Notes: a model not told the origin generated them from the sequence alone. Shown: positions 44,395 through 53,854, counted from the stretch's first letter. The stretch is DNA of 64,000 bases from Ruegeria sp. PrR005 (GCF_010500245.1 NZ_JAAGOX010000056.1:124001-188000); one strand, 5' to 3'. Translations and numbers: made by a program.

Positions 44395-45459
44395 ATGGCA
44401 CTCGAACTCAGAAACGTAACCAAGCGCGTCGGCGCCGACCTGCATATCAAGGAGACCTCGCTGGTCCTTGAGACGGGTCACTTCAATGTCCTGCTTGGCG
44501 CGACCGGCGCGGGCAAGACCTCGCTGATCAAGATGATGGCCGGGCTCGACCCGGTGGCCAGCGGCCAGATCCTGATGGATGGTCAGGACGTGACCGGGCA
44601 GAGCACCCAGAAACGCAACATCAGCCTGGTGCACCAGTTTTTCATCAACTATCCGCATATGACGGTGTTCGACAACATCGCCTCGCCGCTCAAGGTGGCG
44701 GGCCTGCCGAAATCCGAGATTCAGGGCCGGGTCGAACATGCCGCCGATATCCTGAAGCTGCGCCCGATGCTGCACCGGCGCCCGCACGAATTGTCGGGCG
44801 GTCAGCAGCAACGCACCGCGCTGGCCCGCGCCATAGCCAAGAAAAGCCGCGCGGTGTTCCTGGACGAGCCGCTGGCCAATCTCGACTATAAATTGCGCGA
44901 GGAGTTGCGCGACCAGCTGCCCGACCTGTTTGCGGGCCGGGGCGCGGTGGTGGTCTATGCCACCTCGGAACCCGAAGAGGCGCTCTTGTTGGGCGGGCAG
45001 ACCGCGCTGATGGAGGACGGTCGGGTGACCCAGTTCGGCCCTACCGCTACGATCTATCGCGACCCGTCCAATGTACTGGCCGCGCAGGTCTTTTCGGACC
45101 CGCCGATCAACACGGCCGAGATCGTCAAGCAGGGCGACACCGCCCGCATGGGCACCGATGTCAGCTGGACGCTCTCGGGCGCGGCTGCCGGTCTGGCGGA
45201 TGGCCCTTATGTGATCGCGATCCGGCCCCATCACGTGTCGCCTGTCGCCTCGTCCGAGGCCACCGTGACCCTGTCGGGCCGGGTGCAGGTGACCGAGCTG
45301 TCCGGCTCGGAAAGCTCGGCACATTTCGACATGGGCAGCGGCAGCTGGGTGTCGCTTGCTCCGGGTGTTCATCCCTACCGGGTGGGCGAAATGCATGAAT
45401 TTTATATGGATCCATCGGCGGCCTATGTGTTCGCGCCCGATGGCTCCCGCGTGGCGTGA
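44395..45459 (+). CDS. glpS: ABC transporter ATPase 1 (GlpS-type)
   Basis: This 354-residue MalK-like ATPase has an intact Walker A (LLGATGAGKTS), an intact signature (LSGGQQQRTALARAI) and an intact Walker B (AVFLDEPLANLD), but the H-loop His is missing: the position reads VVYATSEPEEAL. A C-terminal regulatory (TOBE) domain follows. It should pair with the next-encoded ATPase, which has the complementary defect. Confidence 0.87.
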   Translation: MALELRNVTKRVGADLHIKETSLVLETGHFNVLLGATGAGKTSLIKMMAGLDPVASGQILMDGQDVTGQSTQKRNISLVHQFFINYPHMTVFDNIASPLKVAGLPKSEIQGRVEHAADILKLRPMLHRRPHELSGGQQQRTALARAIAKKSRAVFLDEPLANLDYKLREELRDQLPDLFAGRGAVVVYATSEPEEALLLGGQTALMEDGRVTQFGPTATIYRDPSNVLAAQVFSDPPINTAEIVKQGDTARMGTDVSWTLSGAAAGLADGPYVIAIRPHHVSPVASSEATVTLSGRVQVTELSGSESSAHFDMGSGSWVSLAPGVHPYRVGEMHEFYMDPSAAYVFAPDGSRVA

Positions 45460-45466
45460 GGCGCAG

Positions 45467-46552
45467 ATGGCGAAAATTACCCTCTCCAAGCTGCGACACA
45501 GCTATTACCCGAACCCGAAAACGCTCGATGACTATGCGTTGAAGGAGATCGACCTGGACTGGACCGATGGCGGCGCCTATGCGCTGCTTGGTCCATCGGG
45601 CTGTGGCAAGTCCACGCTTCTCAACATCATTTCGGGCCTGCTGGTCCCGTCCGAGGGGCGGATCCTGTTCGACGGGCAGGACGTGACCGAACTGCCCCCC
45701 GACAAGCGCAACATCGCGCAGGTGTTCCAGTTTCCGGTGATCTACGACACGATGACTGTCTACGACAACCTCGCCTTTCCCCTTCGCAACCGGGGCCGGG
45801 ATGAGGCCACGGTGCGCGAGCGGGTCACTGCGATTGCCGAGATGCTGGAACTGTCCGACCTGCTCGACCGCAAGGCCGCGCATCTGAGCCCGGATAACAA
45901 GCAGAAGATCTCTATGGGGCGCGGGCTGGTGCGGCAGGACGTCAATGTAGTGATGTTCGACGAACCGCTCACCGTGATCGACCCGCATCTGAAATGGAAA
46001 CTGCGCTCCAAGCTCAAGGAACTGCACCAGCGGGTCCGCGCAACGATGATCTATGTCACCCATGACCAGACCGAGGCGCTGACATTCGCCGATCAGGTGG
46101 TGGTAATGCAAGAGGGCGAGGTGGTGCAGATCGGCACCCCGGTCGAACTGTTCGACCGGCCCGCGCATACCTTTGTCGGCCATTTCATCGGCTCGCCCGG
46201 CATGAACATCCTGCCCGCCGAAGTGTCGGACGGCGTGGCGCGGTTCGCCGGTCAGGCGATCCCGCTCGAAGGGCCGATTACCGCCGCACCCGGCGCCCGG
46301 ACCGAGATCGGCATCCGCCCGGAATTCGTGTCACTGGGCCAGTTCGGCTTGCCCGCCACCGTCACCAAGGTCTCGGATGTGGGGCGCCATACGGTGGTGG
46401 AATGCGAGGTCGCGGGCAGCCGCGTCAACGCCATCGTCAGCGGACCCGGCCCCAAAAAGGGTGCAATCGTGCAACTGGAATTCCGTCGCGACCAGACCCG
46501 GCTTTATGCCGATGGCTGGCTGGCGAGTGAGGCCGCGGAGGGCGCCGCATGA
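45467..46552 (+). CDS. glpT: ABC transporter ATPase 2 (GlpT-type)
   Basis: This 361-residue ATPase has Walker A LLGPSGCGKSTLL, Walker B VVMFDEPLTVIDP and a normal H-loop (IYVTHDQTEAL), but its signature is degraded to LSPDNKQKISMG. A TOBE domain forms the C terminus. ATG 45467 lies 8 bp after the glpS stop; longer in-frame forms overlap glpS. Its stop overlaps the permease start by 4 bp. With GlpS it would form one complete and one incomplete ATP site. Confidence 0.87.
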   Translation: MAKITLSKLRHSYYPNPKTLDDYALKEIDLDWTDGGAYALLGPSGCGKSTLLNIISGLLVPSEGRILFDGQDVTELPPDKRNIAQVFQFPVIYDTMTVYDNLAFPLRNRGRDEATVRERVTAIAEMLELSDLLDRKAAHLSPDNKQKISMGRGLVRQDVNVVMFDEPLTVIDPHLKWKLRSKLKELHQRVRATMIYVTHDQTEALTFADQVVVMQEGEVVQIGTPVELFDRPAHTFVGHFIGSPGMNILPAEVSDGVARFAGQAIPLEGPITAAPGARTEIGIRPEFVSLGQFGLPATVTKVSDVGRHTVVECEVAGSRVNAIVSGPGPKKGAIVQLEFRRDQTRLYADGWLASEAAEGAA

Positions 46553-47412
46553 AGACCGAAAATCAAAAGGCCTGGTTCTTTGTCCTGCCGGTTTTGCTGC
46601 TGGTGGCCTTCAATGCGCTGATCCCGATGATGACGGTGGTCAACTATTCGGTGCAGGAGACCTTTGGCGACAACGTTTTCTTCTGGCAGGGGCTCGACTG
46701 GTTTGAACAAATTCTGAGGTCAGACCGGTTCCACGCTGCGCTTGGACGGCAGTTTCTGTTCACTTTCCTGATATTGATCATCGAAGTGCCCCTTGGTATT
46801 GCGATTGCGCTGTCGATGCCGCGCAAGGGGATCTGGGTGCCGGTCTGCCTGGTGCTGATGGCCCTGCCGATGCTGATCCCGTGGAACGTGGTGGGCGCGA
46901 TGTGGAACATTTTCACACTGCCCGATATCGGCCTCTTGGGCTATTTCCTGAACCATGTCATGGGAATAGACTATGACATGACGCAGGATCCGCTGGCGGC
47001 CTGGATCACCATCGTCACCATGGATGTCTGGCACTGGACCTCGCTGGTGGTTCTGCTGAGCTACGCGGGCCTCGTCTCGATCCCGGACGCATATTACCAG
47101 GCGGCAAAGATCGACGGCGCGTCGAACTGGGCAGTGTTCCGTTTTATCCAGCTGCCCAAGATGAAGACGGTGCTGACCATTGCCATCCTGCTGCGGTTCA
47201 TGGACAGCTTCAACATCTATACCGAACCCTTTGTTATGACGGGGGGCGGTCCCGGCAATTCGACCACGCTTTTGTCGATCGACCTGGTCAAGATCGCACT
47301 GGGGCAGTTCGATCTGGGTCCGGCGGCCGCGATGAGCCTGATCTATTTCGCCATCACCCTGCTGGTCAGCTGGCTGTTCTATACGCTGATGACCAAGGAC
47401 GACCTGAACTGA
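46549..47412 (+). CDS. glpP: ABC transporter permease (GlpP-type)
   Basis: This 287-residue inner-membrane protein has six likely helices (first at about 8-30, AWFFVLPVLLLVAFNALIPM) and the EAA-type loop YYQAAKIDGASNWAVFRFIQLP that docks the ATPases. It is a MalF-family permease. Coupled to glpT by an ATGA overlap and 11 bp before the second permease gene. Confidence 0.85.
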   Translation: MKTENQKAWFFVLPVLLLVAFNALIPMMTVVNYSVQETFGDNVFFWQGLDWFEQILRSDRFHAALGRQFLFTFLILIIEVPLGIAIALSMPRKGIWVPVCLVLMALPMLIPWNVVGAMWNIFTLPDIGLLGYFLNHVMGIDYDMTQDPLAAWITIVTMDVWHWTSLVVLLSYAGLVSIPDAYYQAAKIDGASNWAVFRFIQLPKMKTVLTIAILLRFMDSFNIYTEPFVMTGGGPGNSTTLLSIDLVKIALGQFDLGPAAAMSLIYFAITLLVSWLFYTLMTKDDLN

Positions 47413-47423
47413 GGACGACAGAT

Positions 47424-48221
47424 ATGCAGAAAAGAACCATCGTCCCCATCGTCTACATCCTGTTCCTGATGCTGCCGATCTATTGGCTGGTGGCGATGAG
47501 CTTTAAAACGACGAACGAGATCCTGGCGGGATTCTCGTTGTTCCCGCAGACCTTTACGCTGGAGAATTACCAGACCATCTTCACCGATCCCACCTGGTAT
47601 TGGGGATACATCAACTCGATCCTCTATGTCACGATGAACACGGTGATTTCGGTCGCGGTGTCGCTGCCGGCGGCCTATGCGTTCAGCCGGTATCGGTTCC
47701 TGGGCGACAAACAGCTGTTCTTCTGGCTGCTTACCAACCGGATGGCGCCGGCGGCGGTGTTCGCGTTGCCGTTCTTCCAGCTCTATTCGGCGGTGGGCCT
47801 GTTTGACACCCATCTGGCGGTGGCACTGGCGCATTGCCTGTTCAACATCCCGCTGGCGGTCTGGATCCTCGAAGGCTTCATGCGGGGAATTCCCAAGGAG
47901 CTGGACGAGACCGCCTTTGTCGACGGCTATTCCTTTCCCCGCTTCTTTGCCACCATCTTTGTCCCCTCGATCAAGGCGGGCGTGGGGGTGGCGGCGTTCT
48001 TCTGCTTCATGTTCTCCTGGGTCGAGATGCTGCTGGCCAAGACGCTGACCGCGGTCGACGCGAAACCCATTGCCGCCACCATGACCAAGACCGCATCAAG
48101 CGCGGGCTATGAACTGGGGCTGTTGGCGGCGGCGGGGACATTGACGATCATTCCGGGCGCGATCGTGATCTGGTTCGTCCGCAACTACATTGCCAAGGGC
48201 TTTGCGATGGGGAGGGTGTGA
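47424..48221 (+). CDS. glpQ: ABC transporter permease (GlpQ-type)
   Basis: This 265-residue MalG-family permease has six likely helices (VPIVYILFLMLPIYWLVAMS first) and the EAA loop IPKELDETAFVDGYSFPRFF. It should pair with the upstream permease to form the channel. Its stop overlaps the DUF2160 gene start by one base. Confidence 0.85.
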   Translation: MQKRTIVPIVYILFLMLPIYWLVAMSFKTTNEILAGFSLFPQTFTLENYQTIFTDPTWYWGYINSILYVTMNTVISVAVSLPAAYAFSRYRFLGDKQLFFWLLTNRMAPAAVFALPFFQLYSAVGLFDTHLAVALAHCLFNIPLAVWILEGFMRGIPKELDETAFVDGYSFPRFFATIFVPSIKAGVGVAAFFCFMFSWVEMLLAKTLTAVDAKPIAATMTKTASSAGYELGLLAAAGTLTIIPGAIVIWFVRNYIAKGFAMGRV

Positions 48222-48499
48222 TGTTTTCATGGATGGCCTGGACCTGGCCCACAGCCCTGTTGTTCATCGGCATCTTCAGCGCCATCGGGGTGTTGGTGGT
48301 GTTGGAAATCCGGCACCCGGGCGGCGCGATGCGCAAGGGTGTACTGGGTCTGACCACGACCCGGGGCGACCGGCTGTTCATCAGCCTCTTGGGGACCTCC
48401 TACATCTTTCTGGCCTGGCTGGGGCTGTTCGGCCTGCCGCTGTGGGGGCCGCTGGCGCTGTCGATCTGCTGGGGCGTGTTCTGCTTCTGGAAGGTGTGA
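48221..48499 (+). CDS. glpU: Small membrane protein DUF2160 (GlpU-type)
   Basis: This 92-residue protein has two to three hydrophobic helices (WPTALLFIGIFSAIGVLVVL and LFISLLGTSYIFLAWLGLFG) and the family-typical EIRHPGGAMRKGVLGLTTTRGDRLF loop shape. DUF2160 proteins accompany GlpSTPQ-type transporters; the function is unknown. GGAGGG precedes the start. A GTG three bases upstream is an alternative start. Its presence is the best evidence that the transporter is of the GlpSTPQUV class. Confidence 0.82.
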   Translation: MFSWMAWTWPTALLFIGIFSAIGVLVVLEIRHPGGAMRKGVLGLTTTRGDRLFISLLGTSYIFLAWLGLFGLPLWGPLALSICWGVFCFWKV

Positions 48500-48546
48500 C
48501 GGGTCTCTTAAAAAAGTAGTTTTCAACGGCTCCGTCTGTCCCTAGC

Positions 48547-48981
48547 ATGGATCGGAATTCAAGGATGAAGCGGACAACCCACCCGATGGCGCGCAAACAG
48601 GAACGTTCCCTGCTGACCGAGGTCGAACTGGAATTCATGACCGTGGTCTGGGACATCGGCGGCGGCACCGTACGTGACATCCTGGCCGAGCTGAACAAGG
48701 CGCAGACCCGCGCCTATACCTCGGTTGCAACCGTGCTGAAGATAATGGAGCAAAAGGGTTTTCTGACCTCCGAGCGGCATGACCGCTCGCTGGTCTATCG
48801 CCCCGCCGTTCCCAAGGAAGAGTACCAACGAACAACACTCAAGGACCTTTCGAGCAAACTTTTCGATGGCGCACCGGCGGCTCTGGTTGCCCGCCTGGTG
48901 GACGACGAAGAGGTGACGGACGACATGCTCGAAAGCATGCGGGCCTTGCTGAATGAAAGGTTGGGAGACAATGGACGGTGA
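48547..48981 (+). CDS. BlaI/MecI-family repressor
   Basis: This 144-residue protein of the penicillinase-repressor family has a winged helix with ELEFMTVVWDIGGGTVRDIL and the recognition region SVATVLKIMEQKGFL, then RSLVYRPAVPKEEY and a C-terminal dimer helix. The start is uncertain (ATG 48547, 48565 or 48586; none has a clear Shine-Dalgarno). It overlaps the M56 peptidase gene by 11 bp, so the two form a BlaI-BlaR1-like pair. AAAAGTAGTTTT in the 47-bp upstream gap could be part of its operator. Confidence 0.85.
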   Translation: MDRNSRMKRTTHPMARKQERSLLTEVELEFMTVVWDIGGGTVRDILAELNKAQTRAYTSVATVLKIMEQKGFLTSERHDRSLVYRPAVPKEEYQRTTLKDLSSKLFDGAPAALVARLVDDEEVTDDMLESMRALLNERLGDNGR

Positions 48982-50104
48982 AGCGCTTCTGAATGCCTAT
49001 CTCGATCTGAACCTTCTGTTTGTGGCCGGGGTCGCGATCTGGTCCCTGCTGCGATGGGGCTTGGCACATGGCCGGTTGGGCCGCGCCTATCGCCCGCAAC
49101 TGCGGCTCTTGAACGGTCTGACGGTTCTGCTGGTCGCCTCGCCCCTGCTGGCGCTGGGGCTGACCACCTGGGTCGTTGCGCAGCCGCCCAATATTCCGGA
49201 CATGCTGGTGCGTCAGTATCTCTACGGCAATGTCGGGCTGTCGGCGACCCAGTTCGAGGCCCTGTTGGGCCTGCGCGAGGATCTGGTGCGCGACCTGATG
49301 GCCCAGCGCGAGGTCTGGGCGCAGGTTGTCGCCGTGACCTTTGCCGCGGGCTTTCTGGCCTGTGTTCTCCACGTGCTGTTGTCAGTGCTGCGGTTGAAAC
49401 GCAGCCTGTCGAATGCCTTTGCCTGGAAACGCATCGGCCGGGTTCACATCCTGCTCAGCGACACGGCGCGTGTCGCCTATTCGACCCGAGGATTGCGCAA
49501 CCGCTACGTGGTGCTGCCGCTGGCGCTGCTGGATCATCCGCAGGATCTGAAGATGACCGTCGCGCATGAGGTGCAGCATTTCCGCCAGGCCGATATCGAA
49601 TGCGAATTCCTGCTGGAACTGCTGCGTCCGCTGGTGTTCTGGAATCCGGCCTTTTTCCTATGGCGCCGTCAGGTCCGGATGCTGCGGGAGTATGCCTGTG
49701 ATCAGGCCTTGATCGGGCGGCCGCATTTCGATGTCCGCGCCTATTGCGAATGCCTGATCCGCGCCTGTGCCGCAGCGGCCCAGAACCGGACCTTCTTTGC
49801 CCGTACGACACCGACCGTGGCGCTGGTCGACCGGCGTGAAACACGCCGCCCCTCTAGCCTGAGGAACCGGATTGTCGCGGTGACCGCCAATGGCGAAGCA
49901 CAAGCCGGTGCAGCGGCCTGGATGATGATCTCGGGCCTGCTGGTGGCGGCCGTGCTGGCCACGATGCTGATCATGCAGCGGTCGGGAGACTGGAGCCATG
50001 ACCGCATCATGTTGTCGACCATCGTCAATCTCGAACGGATGGCGCAGCGCAACGCAAACGTGGCCAGCCCGTTCCAGGGCGGTTTCGTCAGCGCCTCCCG
50101 CTGA
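48971..50104 (+). CDS. M56-family membrane metallopeptidase (BlaR1-like, no sensor domain)
   Basis: This 377-residue membrane protein has hydrophobic segments near the N terminus, a cytoplasmic zinc-protease core with HEVQH (His199-His203) and a distal RMLREYACDQALI Glu/Asp region, and a final membrane segment near 315-335. The penicillin-binding sensor domain of true BlaR1 is absent: only about 35 residues follow the last helix. It should cleave or release the neighbouring BlaI-type repressor in response to an unknown envelope signal. No beta-lactamase gene is nearby. Confidence 0.85.
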   Translation: MDGEALLNAYLDLNLLFVAGVAIWSLLRWGLAHGRLGRAYRPQLRLLNGLTVLLVASPLLALGLTTWVVAQPPNIPDMLVRQYLYGNVGLSATQFEALLGLREDLVRDLMAQREVWAQVVAVTFAAGFLACVLHVLLSVLRLKRSLSNAFAWKRIGRVHILLSDTARVAYSTRGLRNRYVVLPLALLDHPQDLKMTVAHEVQHFRQADIECEFLLELLRPLVFWNPAFFLWRRQVRMLREYACDQALIGRPHFDVRAYCECLIRACAAAAQNRTFFARTTPTVALVDRRETRRPSSLRNRIVAVTANGEAQAGAAAWMMISGLLVAAVLATMLIMQRSGDWSHDRIMLSTIVNLERMAQRNANVASPFQGGFVSASR

Positions 50105-50127
50105 TCGTCCAAGCACCTGCGGCTTAG

Positions 50128-50145
50128 GCATTGCCGAAGCAATGC
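50128..50145 (+). terminator. Weak terminator or hairpin after the M56 gene
   Basis: GCATTGC-CGAA-GCAATGC is a perfect 7-bp stem with a stable tetraloop, 24 bp after the stop at 50104. Only short A/T-rich sequence follows and there is no clear T-run. Confidence 0.4.
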
Positions 50146-50250
50146 GTAATCAAATCGTATTTCCAGCATTTCGAATGCGTCATTACTGTCGGCCCAACGC
50201 AAACGCGATTGGTCCAACCGTGACCAGCGCAGAAGAAGGGGCAGGGGACG

Positions 50251-51510
50251 ATGGGCGAACGCATAGATACGCTGGTGGTCGGCGCAGGTCAGGCCGGGAT
50301 CGCGATGAGCGAACATCTCGGCAAGCAGGGCGTGCCTCATCTGGTGCTGGAGAAAAACCGCGTGGCCGAAGCCTGGCGTTCGGGCCGCTGGGATGCGCTG
50401 GTGGCCAATGGTCCGGCCTGGCACGACCGGTTCCCGAACCTTGAACATGAGAGCTGCGGGCCGGATGCCTTTCCGACCAAGGAGAAAGTGGCCGACTACC
50501 TCTGTGCCTATGCCGAGATGGTGAATGCCCCGATCCGCACCGGTGTTGAGGTTCGCCGCGCCAGCCGGTTGCCCGGTCGGTCTGGTTTTCGGGTGGAAAC
50601 CTCGGATGGCGTGATCGAGGCGCAGCGGATCGTTGCCGCAACTGGTGCGTTTCAGCACCCTGTGGTGCCAAGGCTGGTACCCGAAGACAGCGGCGTGACG
50701 CAGATGCATTCCTTTGACTATCGCAACCCCGGTCAGTTGCCCGAGGGCGCGGTGCTGGTTGTGGGCGGCGGGTCCTCCGGCGCGCAGATCGCCGACGAAT
50801 TGAACCGCGCCGGGCGCAAGGTATTCCTGTCGATAGGCGCGCATGACCGGCCGCCGCGCGCCTATCGCGGGCGTGATTATTGCTGGTGGCTGGGGGTTCT
50901 GGGCCTTTGGGATCAGGCGGCGCTGGAACCCGGACGCGAACATGTCGCCATCGCGGTCAGCGGCGCCTATGGCGGGGCCACGATGGATTTCCGGCGGCTG
51001 GCGAGCGAGGGCGTCACCCTGATGGGTGTGACGAAGTCCTATGGCAATGGAGCCCTGCATTTCGCCGATGATCTTGCCGCCAACATCGCCGATGGTGACG
51101 CCAACTACCTGTCGGTGCTGGATGCCGCAGACGCCTATGCCGAACGCATGGGGCTCGACCTGCCCGAAGAGCCCGAGGCGCGCGCCGCCTGGCCCGATCC
51201 GGCCTGCCTGACCCATCCGATCCTGGACCTAAATCTGGCACAGGAAGGAGTGTCCACCATCATCTGGGCCACCGGGTTCCGGCAGGATTTCGGCTGGCTG
51301 GAGGTGGATGCCTTTGACGAGGCAGGCAGACCCGTTCACCAGCGCGGCGTCTCACAAGAGCCGGGGGTCTATTTCCTGGGGTTGCCGTGGCAGTCACGAC
51401 GCGGCTCGACATTCATCTGGGGTGTCTGGCACGATGCCAAGCACGTGGCCGACCAGATCGCGATCCAGCGCAACTACGAAGCCTACAGCCCCGCCGGGGC
51501 GCAAGCCTGA
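50251..51510 (+). CDS. FAD-dependent monooxygenase (flavin-containing monooxygenase-like)
   Basis: This 419-residue flavoprotein has two dinucleotide folds: TLVVGAGQAGIAMSEHLG near the N terminus for FAD and VLVVGGGSSGAQIADELN near residue 168 for NADPH. It has KNRVAEAWRSGRWDAL and the ATG-type motif IIWATGFRQDFGWL. It starts an operon with two Rieske oxygenases and could be a hydroxylase or their electron-transfer partner. AGGGGA lies just before ATG 50251. A homA-like role is proposed under findings. Confidence 0.85.
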   Translation: MGERIDTLVVGAGQAGIAMSEHLGKQGVPHLVLEKNRVAEAWRSGRWDALVANGPAWHDRFPNLEHESCGPDAFPTKEKVADYLCAYAEMVNAPIRTGVEVRRASRLPGRSGFRVETSDGVIEAQRIVAATGAFQHPVVPRLVPEDSGVTQMHSFDYRNPGQLPEGAVLVVGGGSSGAQIADELNRAGRKVFLSIGAHDRPPRAYRGRDYCWWLGVLGLWDQAALEPGREHVAIAVSGAYGGATMDFRRLASEGVTLMGVTKSYGNGALHFADDLAANIADGDANYLSVLDAADAYAERMGLDLPEEPEARAAWPDPACLTHPILDLNLAQEGVSTIIWATGFRQDFGWLEVDAFDEAGRPVHQRGVSQEPGVYFLGLPWQSRRGSTFIWGVWHDAKHVADQIAIQRNYEAYSPAGAQA

Positions 51511-51542
51511 CCATCTGACGACCGCAAGGAAAGAGACGCATC

Positions 51543-52673
51543 ATGGCAAAAGACCAGATCGACCCGGTAAAGGCGCTGAGCGAGAATGTCGCGCAACCTT
51601 TCGAGAGTGCCCGCGCGATGCCGCCCGAGGTCTACACCTCGCAGGCGTTCCTGAACGAGGAGCTTGAGCATATCTTCCGCAAGGATTGGTATTGCATCGG
51701 CCGCGCCGATGCACTGGCGAAGCCGGGCGACTATGCCACCTGCGACCTGGCGGGCCAGCCGATCGCTGTCTTGCGTGACAAGGACGGCGCGCTGCGCGCA
51801 GTCAGCAACGTCTGCCTGCATCGGATGTCGACCTTGCTGCACGGGCGCGGTAATACCCGCGCCATAGTCTGCCCCTATCACGCCTGGACCTATAACCTGG
51901 ACGGCTCGCTGCGCGGCGCCCCGGCAATGACCCTGAACCAGGGGTTCTGCAAGGAGGATTACACACTGCCCGCCATCCGCTGCGAGGAATGGCTGGGTTG
52001 GGTCTTTGTCACCCTGAACCCCGATGCGGCGCCGGTCGCGGAGACCTTGCACGAGGTGGCGGCCATGGTCGCAGGCTATGACATGACCAACTATACCGAG
52101 GCCTTCTATGAGGAGCATGTCTGGGACACCAACTGGAAGGTGCTGGCCGAGAACTTCATGGAAAGCTACCATCTGCCGGTCTGCCATGCGGGCACCATCG
52201 GTGGCCTGTCCAAGCTGGAAGAGATGGTCTGTCCGCCGGGCCTGCCGGCGTTCAACTATCATACCATCCTCAAGGACGACTCGCTGCGTATCGCCATGGC
52301 GCATCCGTCGAACGACCGGCTGCATGGCGTCGAGCGGCGCACGACCTTTCTGCTGGCCCTCTATCCCAGCCTGCTGATCACCCTGACGCCGGGCTATTTC
52401 TGGTATCTGTCGCTGCACCCCAAGGGGCCGGGGCAGGTCCATATCCGCTTTGGCGGTGGCATGTCGGACGACTACAAGGACGATGCCGATGCGCAGCAGA
52501 ACTTTGCCGATCTCAAGGAGCTGCTCGACCGGGTGAACGTCGAGGATCGCGGCTGCACCGAAAAGGTGTTCCGCGGGCTGTCGTCGGGTTTGGCCCGACC
52601 CGGACATCTGTCACATCTGGAGCGGCCCAATTACGATTTCGCCACCTATCTCTCCTCGCGGGTCTCGCAGTGA
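51543..52673 (+). CDS. Rieske non-heme iron oxygenase, alpha subunit (first)
   Basis: The 376 residues contain a Rieske 2Fe-2S domain with Cys91, His93, Cys110 and His113 (CLHRMS...CPYHAWTYNLDG) and a catalytic domain with mononuclear-iron ligands in ENFMESYHLPVCH (His210, His215). It resembles the gbcA/stachydrine-demethylase type that acts on N-methylated compounds. No ferredoxin or classical reductase gene is adjacent. Overlaps the second Rieske gene by 4 bp (GTGA). Confidence 0.88.
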   Translation: MAKDQIDPVKALSENVAQPFESARAMPPEVYTSQAFLNEELEHIFRKDWYCIGRADALAKPGDYATCDLAGQPIAVLRDKDGALRAVSNVCLHRMSTLLHGRGNTRAIVCPYHAWTYNLDGSLRGAPAMTLNQGFCKEDYTLPAIRCEEWLGWVFVTLNPDAAPVAETLHEVAAMVAGYDMTNYTEAFYEEHVWDTNWKVLAENFMESYHLPVCHAGTIGGLSKLEEMVCPPGLPAFNYHTILKDDSLRIAMAHPSNDRLHGVERRTTFLLALYPSLLITLTPGYFWYLSLHPKGPGQVHIRFGGGMSDDYKDDADAQQNFADLKELLDRVNVEDRGCTEKVFRGLSSGLARPGHLSHLERPNYDFATYLSSRVSQ

Positions 52674-53821
52674 GCGCCTTTGCCTTGTCCGGCGGGGCCG
52701 GGCGGTTGCAAGGGCTTCTCGACGGTTTGAAAAAGACGGCATCCTTGCCCGCTGACCGTCCAATGGGGCTGCATGGGGCGTATTACACCTCGCCCGATCT
52801 GTTCGAGATGGAAAAGGCAACAGTTCTGCGCGCCGGCTGGCATTGCCTTGGCCGCGCAGATGAAATTCCACAGGCGGGCGACTATTTCGCGGCCCGGCTT
52901 CTGGACGAGCCGCTGATCGTGATCCGGGGCGATGACGCGATGATCCGGGTGTTCGCCAACGTCTGCCGCCACCGGGGCATGCTGCTGGCCGAGGGGCGCG
53001 GTAACGTCAAGCGGCTGGTCTGTTCCTATCACGCCTGGAGCTATGGGCGTGATGGTACCCTGTTGCGGGTGGCACATATGGAGAATGCCGGCTTTGATCA
53101 GGCCAATTGCAGGCTCGCCGGGTTCGCCTGCGAGATCTGGCAGGGGTTCATCTATGTCAACCTTGCCGAAAACCCCGAACCGCTTGCCGCGGCGCTGGCA
53201 CCGCTGGCCGAGGTGCTGGCGCCTTACGAGACCGGCAGTTTCCGCATCGTCCATTCGGCCGAGGAAGACTGGCACTGCAACTGGAAATGTCTCGTCGAGA
53301 ATTTCATGGAAGGCTATCACCTGTCGGTCGTGCACCCGAAGACCCTGCGCGGCTATACCCCGACCGAGCTTTGCACCAAGGGGCCGTCGGCGGCGGCCTT
53401 CACCAGCTACAACGCCAATTACCCAGATGGCATCCCCAGCCGGGGCAAAGGCGCACCGGGTCTGGATGCGGGGCAGCGGCAACGCTCGTTCCTGTTCAAC
53501 GTCTTTCCAACCCAGGTCGCCAGTCAGGCCGCGAGCCTTCTGGCCTCACTCAGCCTGCAACCGGTCAGCGTGGGGTGCGTTTACGTCCGCTGGACGCTGT
53601 CGGTCTATGGCGAGGATCTGGACGACGAGACCATTGCGCAGCGCATCGCGCTCTGGACCGAGGTCAATCGCGAGGATCGGGAGAAGCTGGAGAAGCTGCA
53701 ACTGGCGCTGGCGTCGTCCCGCGCCGATGCGGGGCCGCTGGCTGCGGAGAACTTCGAAGGAACAATCCGCGACTTTCACCTTTATCTTGCCGGGGCGCTG
53801 GCCCCGGTTGCGGCGGTCTGA
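52670..53821 (+). CDS. Rieske non-heme iron oxygenase, alpha subunit (second)
   Basis: This is a 383-residue second Rieske oxygenase. Cluster ligands are Cys99, His101, Cys118 and His121 (CRHRGM...CSYHAWSYGRDG); iron ligands are in ENFMEGYHLSVVH (His217, His222). It is a paralogue of the preceding gene with a different C-terminal pocket, so the two may act one after the other or as a hetero-oligomer. Start is GTG 52670, coupled to the upstream stop. Confidence 0.88.
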   Translation: MSAFALSGGAGRLQGLLDGLKKTASLPADRPMGLHGAYYTSPDLFEMEKATVLRAGWHCLGRADEIPQAGDYFAARLLDEPLIVIRGDDAMIRVFANVCRHRGMLLAEGRGNVKRLVCSYHAWSYGRDGTLLRVAHMENAGFDQANCRLAGFACEIWQGFIYVNLAENPEPLAAALAPLAEVLAPYETGSFRIVHSAEEDWHCNWKCLVENFMEGYHLSVVHPKTLRGYTPTELCTKGPSAAAFTSYNANYPDGIPSRGKGAPGLDAGQRQRSFLFNVFPTQVASQAASLLASLSLQPVSVGCVYVRWTLSVYGEDLDDETIAQRIALWTEVNREDREKLEKLQLALASSRADAGPLAAENFEGTIRDFHLYLAGALAPVAAV

Positions 53822-53854
53822 CCGCGACCCATCCGACCTGACAAGGAGCCCTCC

